Origin: Rhodococcus sp. Z13
GTDB lineage: Bacteria > Actinomycetota > Actinomycetes > Mycobacteriales > Mycobacteriaceae
Assembly (NCBI RefSeq): GCF_025837095.1
Contig: NZ_CP107551.1
Location: forward strand, 1,098,352-1,162,351
DNA length: 64,000 nucleotides
Direction of reading: 5' to 3'
Part shown: positions 18,657 through 26,360 of the stretch, in pieces
How positions within the stretch are numbered: position 1 is the first letter of the stretch
How the letters are laid out: each line of letters opens with the position of its first letter
Notes under the pieces: generated by a model
Database searches by the model: none
What the model saw: the letters and a program-made list of their open reading frames with translations, nothing else
What the model was told of the DNA's origin: nothing
Made by a program: the position numbers and the translations under genes

Positions 18657-19841
18657 CTAGCGCTCGTCGCAGAACTCGGTGATGGGCAGGCCGACGTGAC
18701 GTGCCTCGGTGGGGACGTAGCCGAGCAGCTTGTCGCCGGGCTTCAGTTCGGTGACGTTGTTGACCGAGCCGCCCGGGCCGAGCAGGCGCACGTGCCAGTC
18801 GTCCTGGGTGATGACGTTGACGGACTTGCCGTTCGGGGCGGTCGCGGTGATCGACAGCAGCGGGCGCTTCTCGATCTTCACGCGGCCGATGCGCACCTCG
18901 CGTACGCTGCCGTCCGACCGCACGGCCAGGATCGGGAACCCGGCCTGCAGCTCGCTGATGTAGCGGGTGCGGTTCTCGGGGCCGAGCACGTAGGAGTGGA
19001 CGGCGCCGGCGTTCCAGCGGAACGGGCGGGTAGGCATGTAGGGGAGGGGGTGGGTTTCGCTGCAGGACAGGAACATTCCGGTCGAGAACGAGCCGAGTAG
19101 GCAACCTTCGTCCTTCTCCAGGAGCGAGCAGGTGTCGATGCAGGCCCGGTCGCCCATGCCGATGTGCTCGACCTTCGACACGACCAGCTCGGACAGCTCC
19201 ATCCGGTCGAGCTTGTGCTCGACGATGCGGGAGATCTTCACGACGTCGTCGGCGGTGCGGGGTGCGAGCAGCAGGCCGTCGGAGCCGTGCTCGAGAACGA
19301 GCTTGACGATCTCGGCGTCCTCGACGTCGGTCACCGTGGTGACGGTCCGCCCACCGGAGTTCTCGGCGGCGGCGATGACGATCTCGAGGGGGATCTTCGT
19401 CGGGTCGGTGAAGGTCAGCACCGTCCACGGCACCTCGCGGACGACCTCGCAGGCCTCCTGCAGGGTAGGGGCGTCGGAGACGACCACGTGCACACCGCGA
19501 TCGGGGGTGTGGCCGATGTTCTTCGAGTTCAGGTGGGCGCGATCGCCGACGACGACGAGGTCGACCTTGTCGTACGGGAAGTCCTCGGCGACGGGCTCGT
19601 TCACCACGAGAATCCGACGCACGGTCGGCGGCAGGTCGGACAGGACCTCGACGGAGTCGGCGACGATACCGTCGACACGCTGGTGCAGGGAGGCCTGCAC
19701 GATCGCGTCGAACTGCGACTCCTCGACGTCGCGGACGTCGATCCACGCGAAGTGGCCCTCGCGGCTCGCGGGTGCGCGGCAGGTGTCGGAGCCGGCTCCG
19801 TCGACCGGGACGATCTGATCGGTGACGATTGTGCTGTCCAT
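18657..19841 (-). CDS. GriH-like 3-amino-4-hydroxybenzoate synthase (DHQ synthase II family)
   Basis: A 394-residue member of the archaeal-type 3-dehydroquinate synthase II family. Typical landmarks are GMGDRACIDTCSLL with the acidic Gly-rich run after it, FRWNAGAVHSY and a C-terminus with HVGLPITEF. In bacteria this family works in secondary metabolism: GriH of Streptomyces griseus turns the GriI product into 3-amino-4-hydroxybenzoate. The gene follows a GriI-type aldolase by 55 bp, so the pair should supply 3-amino-4-hydroxybenzoate. A role in primary shikimate synthesis is unlikely because actinobacteria use AroB for that step. Confidence 0.9.
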   Translation of the reverse strand: MDSTIVTDQIVPVDGAGSDTCRAPASREGHFAWIDVRDVEESQFDAIVQASLHQRVDGIVADSVEVLSDLPPTVRRILVVNEPVAEDFPYDKVDLVVVGDRAHLNSKNIGHTPDRGVHVVVSDAPTLQEACEVVREVPWTVLTFTDPTKIPLEIVIAAAENSGGRTVTTVTDVEDAEIVKLVLEHGSDGLLLAPRTADDVVKISRIVEHKLDRMELSELVVSKVEHIGMGDRACIDTCSLLEKDEGCLLGSFSTGMFLSCSETHPLPYMPTRPFRWNAGAVHSYVLGPENRTRYISELQAGFPILAVRSDGSVREVRIGRVKIEKRPLLSITATAPNGKSVNVITQDDWHVRLLGPGGSVNNVTELKPGDKLLGYVPTEARHVGLPITEFCDER

Positions 19842-19896
19842 GGGTGGACGGATTCCCTTCGTAGCGTGCGTGTCGGTGTCGCGCTGTGGAGTGACG

Positions 19897-20748
19897 TCAG
19901 GCGGTTTCGAGCCGGGGCTCGAGATCCAGGTGGTCGGCGGCGCGGGTCGGTGTCCGGATCCCGTGGACCATGGCCGACAGTGCGGACGCCACCGCGAACG
20001 GATTCTCCGCTCCGAAGACGTTCCTGCCGAAGCTCAAGCCTGCCACACCCGCGTCGAGGATCTCACCGGCGAGGTCGAGGACGGCCTGGTCGGTGGGGGT
20101 CCGGTCGCCACCGGCGACGCACACGGGGATCGGGCAGCTGTCGACGACGGCGCGCATCGACTCGGTGGCGCCCGTGTAGTCGAGCTTGACGATGTCGGCG
20201 CCGAGATCGGTGGCGATCGCGCCGAGGTGGGCGATCTCGGCGGCGGTGGGGCGGTCCGAACGGCGCGGGCCGCGGGCGTACATCATGGCGAGCAGCGGGA
20301 CGCCGAGGGTCTCGCACTCGCGGGAGACCGCGGCGAAGTCCTCGAGCTGGCGGCGTTCGGTCTCGGAGCCGATGTTGACGTGCACGCTCACCGCGTCGGC
20401 GCCGAGCCGGAGTGCGTCCTCGACACCGGAGACGAGGATCTTGGCGTCGGTGTCGAGGCTGAGCTCGGTGCCGGCCGACAGGTGGACGATGAGCGCCATA
20501 CGCGCGAAGTGGGTGGGGTCGACGTGACGGGCGCGGCCGCGGTGCAGGACCACGGCGTTCGCGCCGGCGTTCGCGAGGATGCCGACGGTGGTGTCCGCGT
20601 GGTCGGCGGCGCCGAGCGGGCCGATGGTCACCGAGTGGTCCATCGGCACGATGAAGGTGCGTCCCGTGGCGGGATCGCAGATGCGGGACATGCGAAGGGA
20701 CTTACCGCCGGCCACGCGCTTGGGCGCGAGTGTGGATAGCGTCCGCAT
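19897..20748 (-). CDS. GriI-like aldolase (ADH synthase family)
   Basis: A 283-residue class I aldolase of the DeoC/LacD superfamily, close to archaeal 2-amino-3,7-dideoxy-D-threo-hept-6-ulosonate synthase and GriI. GriI condenses aspartate semialdehyde with dihydroxyacetone phosphate to the C7 precursor of 3-amino-4-hydroxybenzoate. PMDHSVTIGP near residue 36, AMMYARGP and the Schiff-base region ADIVKLDYTG are visible, with both the catalytic-type Tyr and Lys. The ATG at 20748 follows AGGAGAG; a longer frame upstream would run through the iron box and was rejected. It is the first gene of the reverse operon and its promoter is shared with the divergent N-acetyltransferase. Confidence 0.9.
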   Translation of the reverse strand: MRTLSTLAPKRVAGGKSLRMSRICDPATGRTFIVPMDHSVTIGPLGAADHADTTVGILANAGANAVVLHRGRARHVDPTHFARMALIVHLSAGTELSLDTDAKILVSGVEDALRLGADAVSVHVNIGSETERRQLEDFAAVSRECETLGVPLLAMMYARGPRRSDRPTAAEIAHLGAIATDLGADIVKLDYTGATESMRAVVDSCPIPVCVAGGDRTPTDQAVLDLAGEILDAGVAGLSFGRNVFGAENPFAVASALSAMVHGIRTPTRAADHLDLEPRLETA

Positions 20749-20803
20749 CGATTCTCTCCTGTTCGGCAGGGATGCCTGCAGCCGTCGGAACCCCGGCGAC
20801 ACC

Positions 20804-20822
20804 TTAGGGTAGGCTACACAAA
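20804..20822. promoter_or_regulatory. IdeR/DmdR-type iron box between divergent aldolase and NAT genes
   Basis: The 19-mer agrees with the IdeR consensus TTAGGTTAGGCTAACCTAA at 15 of 19 positions by eye, including the central core TAGGCTA. It lies 55 bp upstream of the aldolase start and just before the N-acetyltransferase start, so one iron-loaded repressor could silence both operons. Confidence 0.78.
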
Positions 20823-20832
20823 ACTGCCCGAG

Positions 20833-21693
20833 ATGAGGATAGGGGGTCCCGTGCGATCTACGCCACTCGTCTCGAAGGTCCGGATTCGGGTACAGGAACC
20901 GGACGATCGACGCGACGTGGATGCCGCGACCGGTGCCGAGCTGCACGCCTACCTGCGCAGGATCGGTCTCCCGGTCGAGCGCGCCGAGGATCCCGTCGGC
21001 GAGGACCTGCTCCGGGCCGTCGTCGCCGCCCAGATCGCGACCGTGCCCTTCGAGAACCTCGACATCCACCGCGGGATCCCCGTCGACCTCGACGTCGCCG
21101 CGCTGACGGCCAAGCTCGTCACCGGGCGCCGCGGGGGCATCTGCTACGAACTCAACGGACTGCTCGCCCGGGTCCTGCGCGGGCTGGGTTTCGACGCCCG
21201 GCTCGTGGGGGCCACCGTCCTCGCCGAGGGGGTGCCGGGCCCGCCCCTGGGGCACGTCGCCGTCGTCGTCCGCGCGGACGGGCAGGTCTGGCTCGTCGAC
21301 GCCGGTTTCGGTGGGGAGGCGCTCGTCGAGGAGATCACCGACGGCGACCCCGGGGCGGGGACACCGATCGAGGTGCGATTCGACTCAGGGGCGGCCTACC
21401 GCACCGACGGGACGGTGCGTCCGCTCTCGGACTTCGTTGCGATGGCCCACTGGCACAGCACTTCGCCGCGGTCGCGCTTCACCGGCGGGATCGTCTGCTC
21501 GGTCACCGGCCCGGACTCCCGTCGCACCCTGTCGTGCGCGCCGGACGGCGGCTACCGCCTCGTCGTCACCGCGGGTGGTTCCCGCACGGTGCACGACCTC
21601 GACTCCGTGCAGGTCGTGGAGGTCCTGCACCGCGACTTCGGCATCACCCTCGCCGATCCGCCGCGGCCCCGGACGTTCGGTTCTCAGGCGTAG
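20833..21693 (+). CDS. Arylamine N-acetyltransferase
   Basis: A 286-residue NAT-family enzyme with the complete Cys-His-Asp triad: Cys104 in RGGICYE, His141 in GHVAVVV and Asp156 in LVDAGFG; the 37 and 15 residue spacings match characterised NATs. NATs acylate aromatic amines from acyl-CoA, and homologues act on 3-amino-4-hydroxybenzoate or join acyl chains to it in manumycin-type pathways. Placed opposite the 3-amino-4-hydroxybenzoate operon across an iron box, it probably acylates that amine. The ATG at 20833 has a weak ribosome site; a GTG at 20851 preceded by AGGGGG is an alternative start. Its 3' end overlaps the convergent hydroxylase by 10 bp. Confidence 0.92.
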   Translation: MRIGGPVRSTPLVSKVRIRVQEPDDRRDVDAATGAELHAYLRRIGLPVERAEDPVGEDLLRAVVAAQIATVPFENLDIHRGIPVDLDVAALTAKLVTGRRGGICYELNGLLARVLRGLGFDARLVGATVLAEGVPGPPLGHVAVVVRADGQVWLVDAGFGGEALVEEITDGDPGAGTPIEVRFDSGAAYRTDGTVRPLSDFVAMAHWHSTSPRSRFTGGIVCSVTGPDSRRTLSCAPDGGYRLVVTAGGSRTVHDLDSVQVVEVLHRDFGITLADPPRPRTFGSQA

Positions 21694-22868
21694 GACCACG
21701 GAGTGGGGAAGGGCAACCCCAGATAGACCTCGCCGAGGGCGCGCTGTTCGGCCTCGGACTCCACCCACCGCCGCATGCGGCTCAGGCGCAACTGCAGGTC
21801 CATCGGATCGTCCGAGAGGGTGTGGAAGGTCGTGGTGAGCAGCCAGGAGAAGTGCTGGGCCTGCCAGATCCGGGGCAGACAGGTGCGGCTGTAGGAGTCC
21901 AGGTGCTCGCGGATGCCGTCCCGGTAGTACGCACCGAGGGCGTAGGACAGCACGCACGCGTCCGAGACCGCGAGGTTGAGTCCCTTCGCTCCGGCGGGAG
22001 GCACGATGTGCGCGGCGTCGCCGAGCAGGAACAGGCGGCCGTTCTGCATGGTCTCGCAGACGTAGCTGCGAAGCGGGGCCAGCGACTTGTCGAAGATCTC
22101 GCCGCGCTCGAGTTCCGGGTGGTCGACGCTCTCGCTGCGCCGGGTCAGTTCGTCCCAGATCCGCTCGTCGGGCCAGTCCTCCAGATCGGTGTCCGGCGGC
22201 ACCTGGAGGTACTGCCGCGTGATGTGGGGCCCGCGCATGCTGTGCAGCGACATGCCGTCCTCGTGTGCGCAGTACATGCCCTCGGGGGTGGCCGGCGCGG
22301 TGCGGGCCAGGATGCCCAGCCACGCCACCGGATAGGTGCGTGTCACCTCGACCCGCTCGGATTCGGGGATGTGGGTGCGCCCGATGCCGTGGAAGCCGTC
22401 GCATGCGGCGACGAAGTCCGCCTCGATGGTGAGCGGCCCGCCGGGCCCCTCGGCGTGCACGACCACCCCGTCCGGTTTCGTGTCGATGCCGACGGCCTTC
22501 GTCTCGAACAGGATGGGGCCGTCCGCCTCGAGGCGCAGGGCGACGAGATCCTTGACGAGCTCCTGCTGCGGGTAGACGGTCGCGTGCCCGCCGACGAGCC
22601 GGTGGAAGTCCAGATGGTGGGTGGTGCGGTCGAAGCGGAGGTAGAAACCGTCGTGGTCCATGCCCTCCGCGGCCAGGCGGGTGCCCGCGCCGAGTTCGTG
22701 CATGAGGGTCACCGTCGGCTGTTCGAGGATGCCTGCCCGGGTGCGGGTCTCGATGTAGGTGCGGTCGCGGTGCTCGACGACGACCGAGTCGATGCCCTGC
22801 AGGGCGAGCTGACGGGCAAGGGTGAGCCCCGCCGGGCCGGCGCCGATGATTGCCACTCGAGTACGCAC
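21684..22868 (-). CDS. PobA-family 4-hydroxybenzoate 3-monooxygenase homologue
   Basis: A 394-residue class A flavoprotein hydroxylase. GAGPAGL near residue 10 binds FAD; TRAGILEQPTV, AACDGFHGIGR and LLGDAAHIVPP follow in the usual order. Aligned by eye with Pseudomonas PobA, the substrate-pocket residues equivalent to Tyr201, Ser212, Arg214 and Tyr222 are kept, so a para-hydroxybenzoate ring should bind. In this cluster the likely substrate is 3-amino-4-hydroxybenzoate or its N-acyl form, which would gain a hydroxyl next to the phenol and become a catechol. Ordinary 4-hydroxybenzoate catabolism is the alternative, but no protocatechuate genes are nearby. It is divergent from the second glycan operon across an iron box. 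Confidence 0.9.
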   Translation of the reverse strand: MRTRVAIIGAGPAGLTLARQLALQGIDSVVVEHRDRTYIETRTRAGILEQPTVTLMHELGAGTRLAAEGMDHDGFYLRFDRTTHHLDFHRLVGGHATVYPQQELVKDLVALRLEADGPILFETKAVGIDTKPDGVVVHAEGPGGPLTIEADFVAACDGFHGIGRTHIPESERVEVTRTYPVAWLGILARTAPATPEGMYCAHEDGMSLHSMRGPHITRQYLQVPPDTDLEDWPDERIWDELTRRSESVDHPELERGEIFDKSLAPLRSYVCETMQNGRLFLLGDAAHIVPPAGAKGLNLAVSDACVLSYALGAYYRDGIREHLDSYSRTCLPRIWQAQHFSWLLTTTFHTLSDDPMDLQLRLSRMRRWVESEAEQRALGEVYLGLPFPTPWSYA

Positions 22869-22947
22869 GCGCGATTCCTTCTACCTGTGTCGCCCGCGAC
22901 CGGCTCCCGAAATGTCTGTGATGTCCGACACAGGAAGGGGTTAGGGC

Positions 22948-22966
22948 TTTGCTTAGGCTTACCTTG
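22948..22966. promoter_or_regulatory. IdeR/DmdR-type iron box between PobA homologue and GT2 gene
   Basis: This 19-mer matches the IdeR consensus at 14 of 19 positions by eye (core TTAGGCTTACC). It lies 82 bp upstream of the PobA-homologue start and 20 bp upstream of the first possible start of the forward glycosyltransferase, so it can serve both directions. Confidence 0.7.
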
Positions 22967-22985
22967 TTTCTAATCTACTGTACGA

Positions 22986-23936
22986 ATGACGTTGAATCGC
23001 AGGCGCCCGTCCACCGGCGGTGGCGGCGCCGTCGGCCTCGACGCTTCGACCAGTATTCTTCTGTGCCGAGTGGAGACGATTGCCTTGAGTATTGCAGTGC
23101 CGGGGGACCAGTTCGATACGGGTGACGTCGACACGACTTCGCGGGGCCCGGACACCGCGCCGGGGAAGGGTGGGAACCGCCCGACGGTGTCGGTCATCAT
23201 CCCGGCGATGAACGAAGCGAAGAACCTTCCCTATGTCGCCTACCGCATGCCGGACGGCATCGACCAGATCGTCTTCGTGGACGGCAACTCGTCCGACGAC
23301 ACGGTCGAGGTCGCCCGGAAGCTGTGGCCCGACGCCACTTTCGTCACGCAGACGCGCAGCGGCAAGGGCAACGCTCTCGCCTGCGGGTTCGAGGCCGCCA
23401 CCGGCGACATCATCGTCATGATCGACGCCGACGGCTCCACCGACCCCGCCGAGATCCCGCGCTTCGTGGAGGCGCTGGTGGGCGGAGCCGATCTGGCCAA
23501 GGGCAGCCGTTTCGTCGCCCCCGGTGGCAGCACCGACATCACCGCTCTGCGCAGCCTCGGCAACAAGGGCCTCAACGGGCTGGTCAACCTCGTCTTCCGG
23601 ACCGGCTTCACCGATCTGTGCTACGGCTACAACGCCTTCTGGCGCAGGCATCTCGCGCTGCTCGAGCTGCCGCCCACCTCCTACACGCGTCCGCAGTGGG
23701 GCGACGGCTTCGAGATCGAGACCGTCATCAACGTCCGGCTCGCGACCAGCGGCCTCGAGATCGTCGAGGTCGGCAGCTTCGAGGGGCCGCGCCTGCACGG
23801 CCGCAGCAACCTCAACGCCTACAGCGACGGCATGCGCGTGTTGCGCACCATCGGCCAGGAATGGAAGCACTGGCGTGAGGTGCGGAAGATCCGCAAGGCC
23901 ACCGAGAGTGCCGACGTCCGCCAGCTGACGGCATGA
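22986..23936 (+). CDS. GT2 glycosyltransferase, dolichol-phosphate-mannose-synthase-like
   Basis: Up to 316 residues. After a poorly conserved N-terminal stretch, VSVIIPAMNEAKNLP begins a GT-A domain with DIIVMIDADGS as the metal-binding region and FTDLCYGYNAFWRR, typical of polyprenyl-phosphate sugar transferases. Such enzymes load a sugar on a polyprenyl phosphate. The true start is uncertain: ATG 22986 lies just after the iron box, and in-frame GTG codons at 23070 and 23097 would remove the unconserved part. Its stop overlaps the following flippase start (ATGA), so donor synthesis and flipping are coupled. Confidence 0.87.
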   Translation: MTLNRRRPSTGGGGAVGLDASTSILLCRVETIALSIAVPGDQFDTGDVDTTSRGPDTAPGKGGNRPTVSVIIPAMNEAKNLPYVAYRMPDGIDQIVFVDGNSSDDTVEVARKLWPDATFVTQTRSGKGNALACGFEAATGDIIVMIDADGSTDPAEIPRFVEALVGGADLAKGSRFVAPGGSTDITALRSLGNKGLNGLVNLVFRTGFTDLCYGYNAFWRRHLALLELPPTSYTRPQWGDGFEIETVINVRLATSGLEIVEVGSFEGPRLHGRSNLNAYSDGMRVLRTIGQEWKHWREVRKIRKATESADVRQLTA

Positions 23937-25321
23937 CCGCGACCGCGCCCGGTAGTCCTACCGGCGCGGCCCCCGGCAGCGACCCGATCGGCGAGACTGC
24001 GCCCAGGATCGACGACGTCGTCGATGCAACCCCGGCCACGGGCCGGAGCCTCGAGCACAACAGCATGGCGCTCGCGGTGTCGGCCCTCGTCACGGGTGTC
24101 GTGGGACTCGCCTACTGGGCGATCGTCGGGCGACTGTACCCGGCGTCCGAAGTGGGAGCGGCGTCGGCGGTGATCACGACCGCGACGATGCTGTCGGCCT
24201 TCGGCAATCTCAGCATCGGCGCACTGTTCGAACGGTTCCTGCCGCTGGCGGGAATTCGGTCGAAGTCGATGGTGTGCACCGGTTTCCTCGTCGGTGCCGG
24301 TTTCGGGACCGCCCTCGGTGCCGGATTCCTGTTCTGGGGCCCGATCGAGGAGATGTTCCACGGCCGGCTCGACGCCGCGCTCTTCCCGGCCGTCGTCGCG
24401 GTGCTGTCGGCCTTCGCCCTGCTCGACCACACCTCCGTCGGCCTGCGCGAAGCAGGCTGGGCGGCAACGAAGAACGTCGCCCACTCGGTGGTCAAACTCG
24501 CGGCGGTCGTCCTCTTCGCCTACACCGCCTCACGCCTGGCGATCGTGTGGACGTGGATCCTGCCGGCCGCGGTCGCCGTGGTGCTGCTCGGACTGCGTGT
24601 CGGGCAACGGCTCCGGCACCAGGAGAGCCGGGCGGACGGCTCCGACCTGCCGCCCCGCCGCGAACTCGGTGAGTTCCTCGTCGGCGCCTACGGCATCTAC
24701 GTCGTGGGTGCGCTCGCACCGCTCGTGCTCCCGCTGATCGTCATCGACCGTCTCGGAGCCGATGCCAACGCCTATTTCGCGATCACCTGGTCGCTCGTCA
24801 CCTCGGTCGTGGTGCTGCTGGCCATGCTGATGGGACCGTACGTCGCCGCCGCGGCTGCCGACGCCGACCGCACCTGGCAGCTCACCCTCCGTTTCCTCGC
24901 GATCCTCGGGCTCGTCGCCACCGGTGGCGTGATGCTGTTCGCCCTGATCGGTCCGGTGCTGTTGCGGATCGTCGGACCCGAATACGCCGACGCCGGAACA
25001 CCTCTGCTGCACTGGGCGGCGCTCGCGCTCGTGCCCGCCGTCGTCTCCTTCGCCTACAACGCCGTCGCCCGCGTGCAGCGGCGGCTGCGGCTGGCGGTCA
25101 CAGTGCAGGTCGTCAACGCCGCCATCGTGCTCGGCGCCAGCTGGGTGCTCATCGGCGACCACGGTCTCGTCGCGCTCGGAAAGGCCTACGTCGTCGCCGA
25201 ATCCGTCTCCGCCGTGCTGCTGGTGGTCCCGCTGGTGCTGGCGCTGATCCGGATGCGCCGGGACGCTCAGCGGTCGGTGAACTGGATCGCGGACTCGGTG
25301 GGCGCGAATTCCCCGTCGTAG
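23933..25321 (+). CDS. Wzx-like polysaccharide flippase, second copy
   Basis: A 462-residue polytopic protein with about 12-14 helices and a Pro/Ala/Thr-rich cytoplasmic N-terminus of about 45 residues. The conserved opening (TGVVGLAYWAIVGRLYP, then SAVITTATML) matches the flippase at 12,789-14,072, so the two are paralogues. It is coupled to the preceding polyprenyl-phosphate sugar transferase by an ATGA overlap. Its last 55 bp overlap the convergent GH16 gene. It would move a lipid-linked sugar or oligosaccharide outward; two flippases suggest two separate substrates or a duplicated half-cluster. Confidence 0.88.
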   Translation: MTATAPGSPTGAAPGSDPIGETAPRIDDVVDATPATGRSLEHNSMALAVSALVTGVVGLAYWAIVGRLYPASEVGAASAVITTATMLSAFGNLSIGALFERFLPLAGIRSKSMVCTGFLVGAGFGTALGAGFLFWGPIEEMFHGRLDAALFPAVVAVLSAFALLDHTSVGLREAGWAATKNVAHSVVKLAAVVLFAYTASRLAIVWTWILPAAVAVVLLGLRVGQRLRHQESRADGSDLPPRRELGEFLVGAYGIYVVGALAPLVLPLIVIDRLGADANAYFAITWSLVTSVVVLLAMLMGPYVAAAAADADRTWQLTLRFLAILGLVATGGVMLFALIGPVLLRIVGPEYADAGTPLLHWAALALVPAVVSFAYNAVARVQRRLRLAVTVQVVNAAIVLGASWVLIGDHGLVALGKAYVVAESVSAVLLVVPLVLALIRMRRDAQRSVNWIADSVGANSPS

Positions 25322-26166
25322 TACATCTGCTCGAGCACCTCGAAGTCCGGGGCGTACACCGCCACCCAGTCGATCTCGACGGACACCTCGTCGGCGCGCA
25401 GGTCCGACTCCTCCGCGCACGGTGCCAGGCCCCAGTCGACGCGCCGCTCGCACGACCCGCCCTCGGTCTGCATCCCCAGCCACATCGGCACGTCGGGGAC
25501 CATCTCGTCGGAATGGGCCTCCGCCCAGACCTCACCGTCGAGCAGGAAACGCACGATCCCCGGGCCCCACTCGACACCGACGGTGTGCCAGTCGGAGAAG
25601 TTCCCCCAGGTGGACACCCCGTGCTTGTCGCGGCCGTCGGATGTGCGCCAGTGGAGGAAGGCCGACATCTCGTCCCGGAACCCGTCCACGCTCTCCGCGA
25701 AGTCGATCTCCGGCGGCCACTGATCGCTCTGCGGCCACAGCAGCATGTGGTACGAAATGTCGTCGCTGACGTCGGCGCGCATCCGGATCTCCCACCGCCC
25801 GTAGGTCTGCGTGACGGGGTAGTTCGACACCCCGCCGCTGACCCATCCGGAATCGGTTCGGACCGAACGCAACTCGAGGACGCTGCCGTCCACGCCCACC
25901 ATCGACTCGTCCCACCAGCCCAGCGGATTGCCGCCCGGCTGGCCGCTGTAGGTGCCCCACGAGTCACCGAGTTCGCAGCGGTCGAAGTCGTCGGTGAAGA
26001 TCTGCTTCCAGCCGGGAAGATCCCCCTCGGGCAGGGGCACTCCGCCGGCAGGCTGCGCGGCGACCGGGCAGTCGTCCGCGGCCGTGCCGGACGCGGTGGA
26101 ACAGGCCGTCGCGGCGGCGAGGGTCAACGCGGCGGTCAGGCACGCAGTGGCCCGTGTACCGATCAT
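25267..26166 (-). CDS. GH16-family glycoside hydrolase lipoprotein
   Basis: A 299-residue GH16 beta-jelly-roll enzyme. A lipoprotein-type signal with Cys22 after ATA anchors it outside the membrane. The catalytic signature EIDFAE is intact (Glu153, Asp155, Glu158). GH16 enzymes cut beta-1,3/1,4-glucans and galactans, and similar ones within exopolysaccharide clusters trim the chains made there. The ATG overlaps the stop of the small membrane gene upstream, making it the last gene of a four-gene reverse operon. A second GH16 enzyme with a lectin domain lies at 33,211. Confidence 0.9.
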   Translation of the reverse strand: MIGTRATACLTAALTLAAATACSTASGTAADDCPVAAQPAGGVPLPEGDLPGWKQIFTDDFDRCELGDSWGTYSGQPGGNPLGWWDESMVGVDGSVLELRSVRTDSGWVSGGVSNYPVTQTYGRWEIRMRADVSDDISYHMLLWPQSDQWPPEIDFAESVDGFRDEMSAFLHWRTSDGRDKHGVSTWGNFSDWHTVGVEWGPGIVRFLLDGEVWAEAHSDEMVPDVPMWLGMQTEGGSCERRVDWGLAPCAEESDLRADEVSVEIDWVAVYAPDFEVLEQMYYDGEFAPTESAIQFTDR

Positions 26167-26360
26167 GCGGCGAGTTCTCCGAATCGGACGAGGGTGAGGA
26201 TCGCCGCGACGATCACCCAGACGGCCAGTGCGCCGGAGACGAGCCATGCGTCCCGGGTGCGGCCGATGGAACCGCTTGCGGGGACCTGGCGTTCGCGCAG
26301 GACCACGCCCGCGACCAGGAGCAGGCCCGCGACGACGAAGGAGATGATGGTCAGATTCAT
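26163..26360 (-). CDS. Small two-helix membrane protein
   Basis: A 65-residue protein with two hydrophobic segments (about residues 3-21 and 39-60) joined by a basic loop. I recognise no family. Both ends overlap neighbours by 4 bp (ATGA), so it is an integral part of the glycan operon and is probably translated together with the large membrane protein and the GH16 lipoprotein. It may be an accessory subunit of the membrane complex. Confidence 0.8.
   Translation of the reverse strand: MNLTIISFVVAGLLLVAGVVLRERQVPASGSIGRTRDAWLVSGALAVWVIVAAILTLVRFGELAA

Noticed and set aside
18657-20748. Primary shikimate pathway role
   Set aside because: The DHQ synthase II and ADH synthase families in bacteria belong to aminohydroxybenzoate pathways, and the genes sit in an iron-regulated biosynthetic operon.
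1-22868. Known siderophore clusters (heterobactin, rhodochelin, rhequichelin)
   Set aside because: Heterobactin and rhodochelin need 2,3-dihydroxybenzoate genes, none of which is seen here, and I recall no aminohydroxybenzoate genes in these clusters; upstream sequence would be needed for a firm exclusion.
22941-22950. Second iron box beginning TTAGGG
   Set aside because: Only one half-site agrees with the consensus; the better match is the 19-mer at 22,948-22,966.
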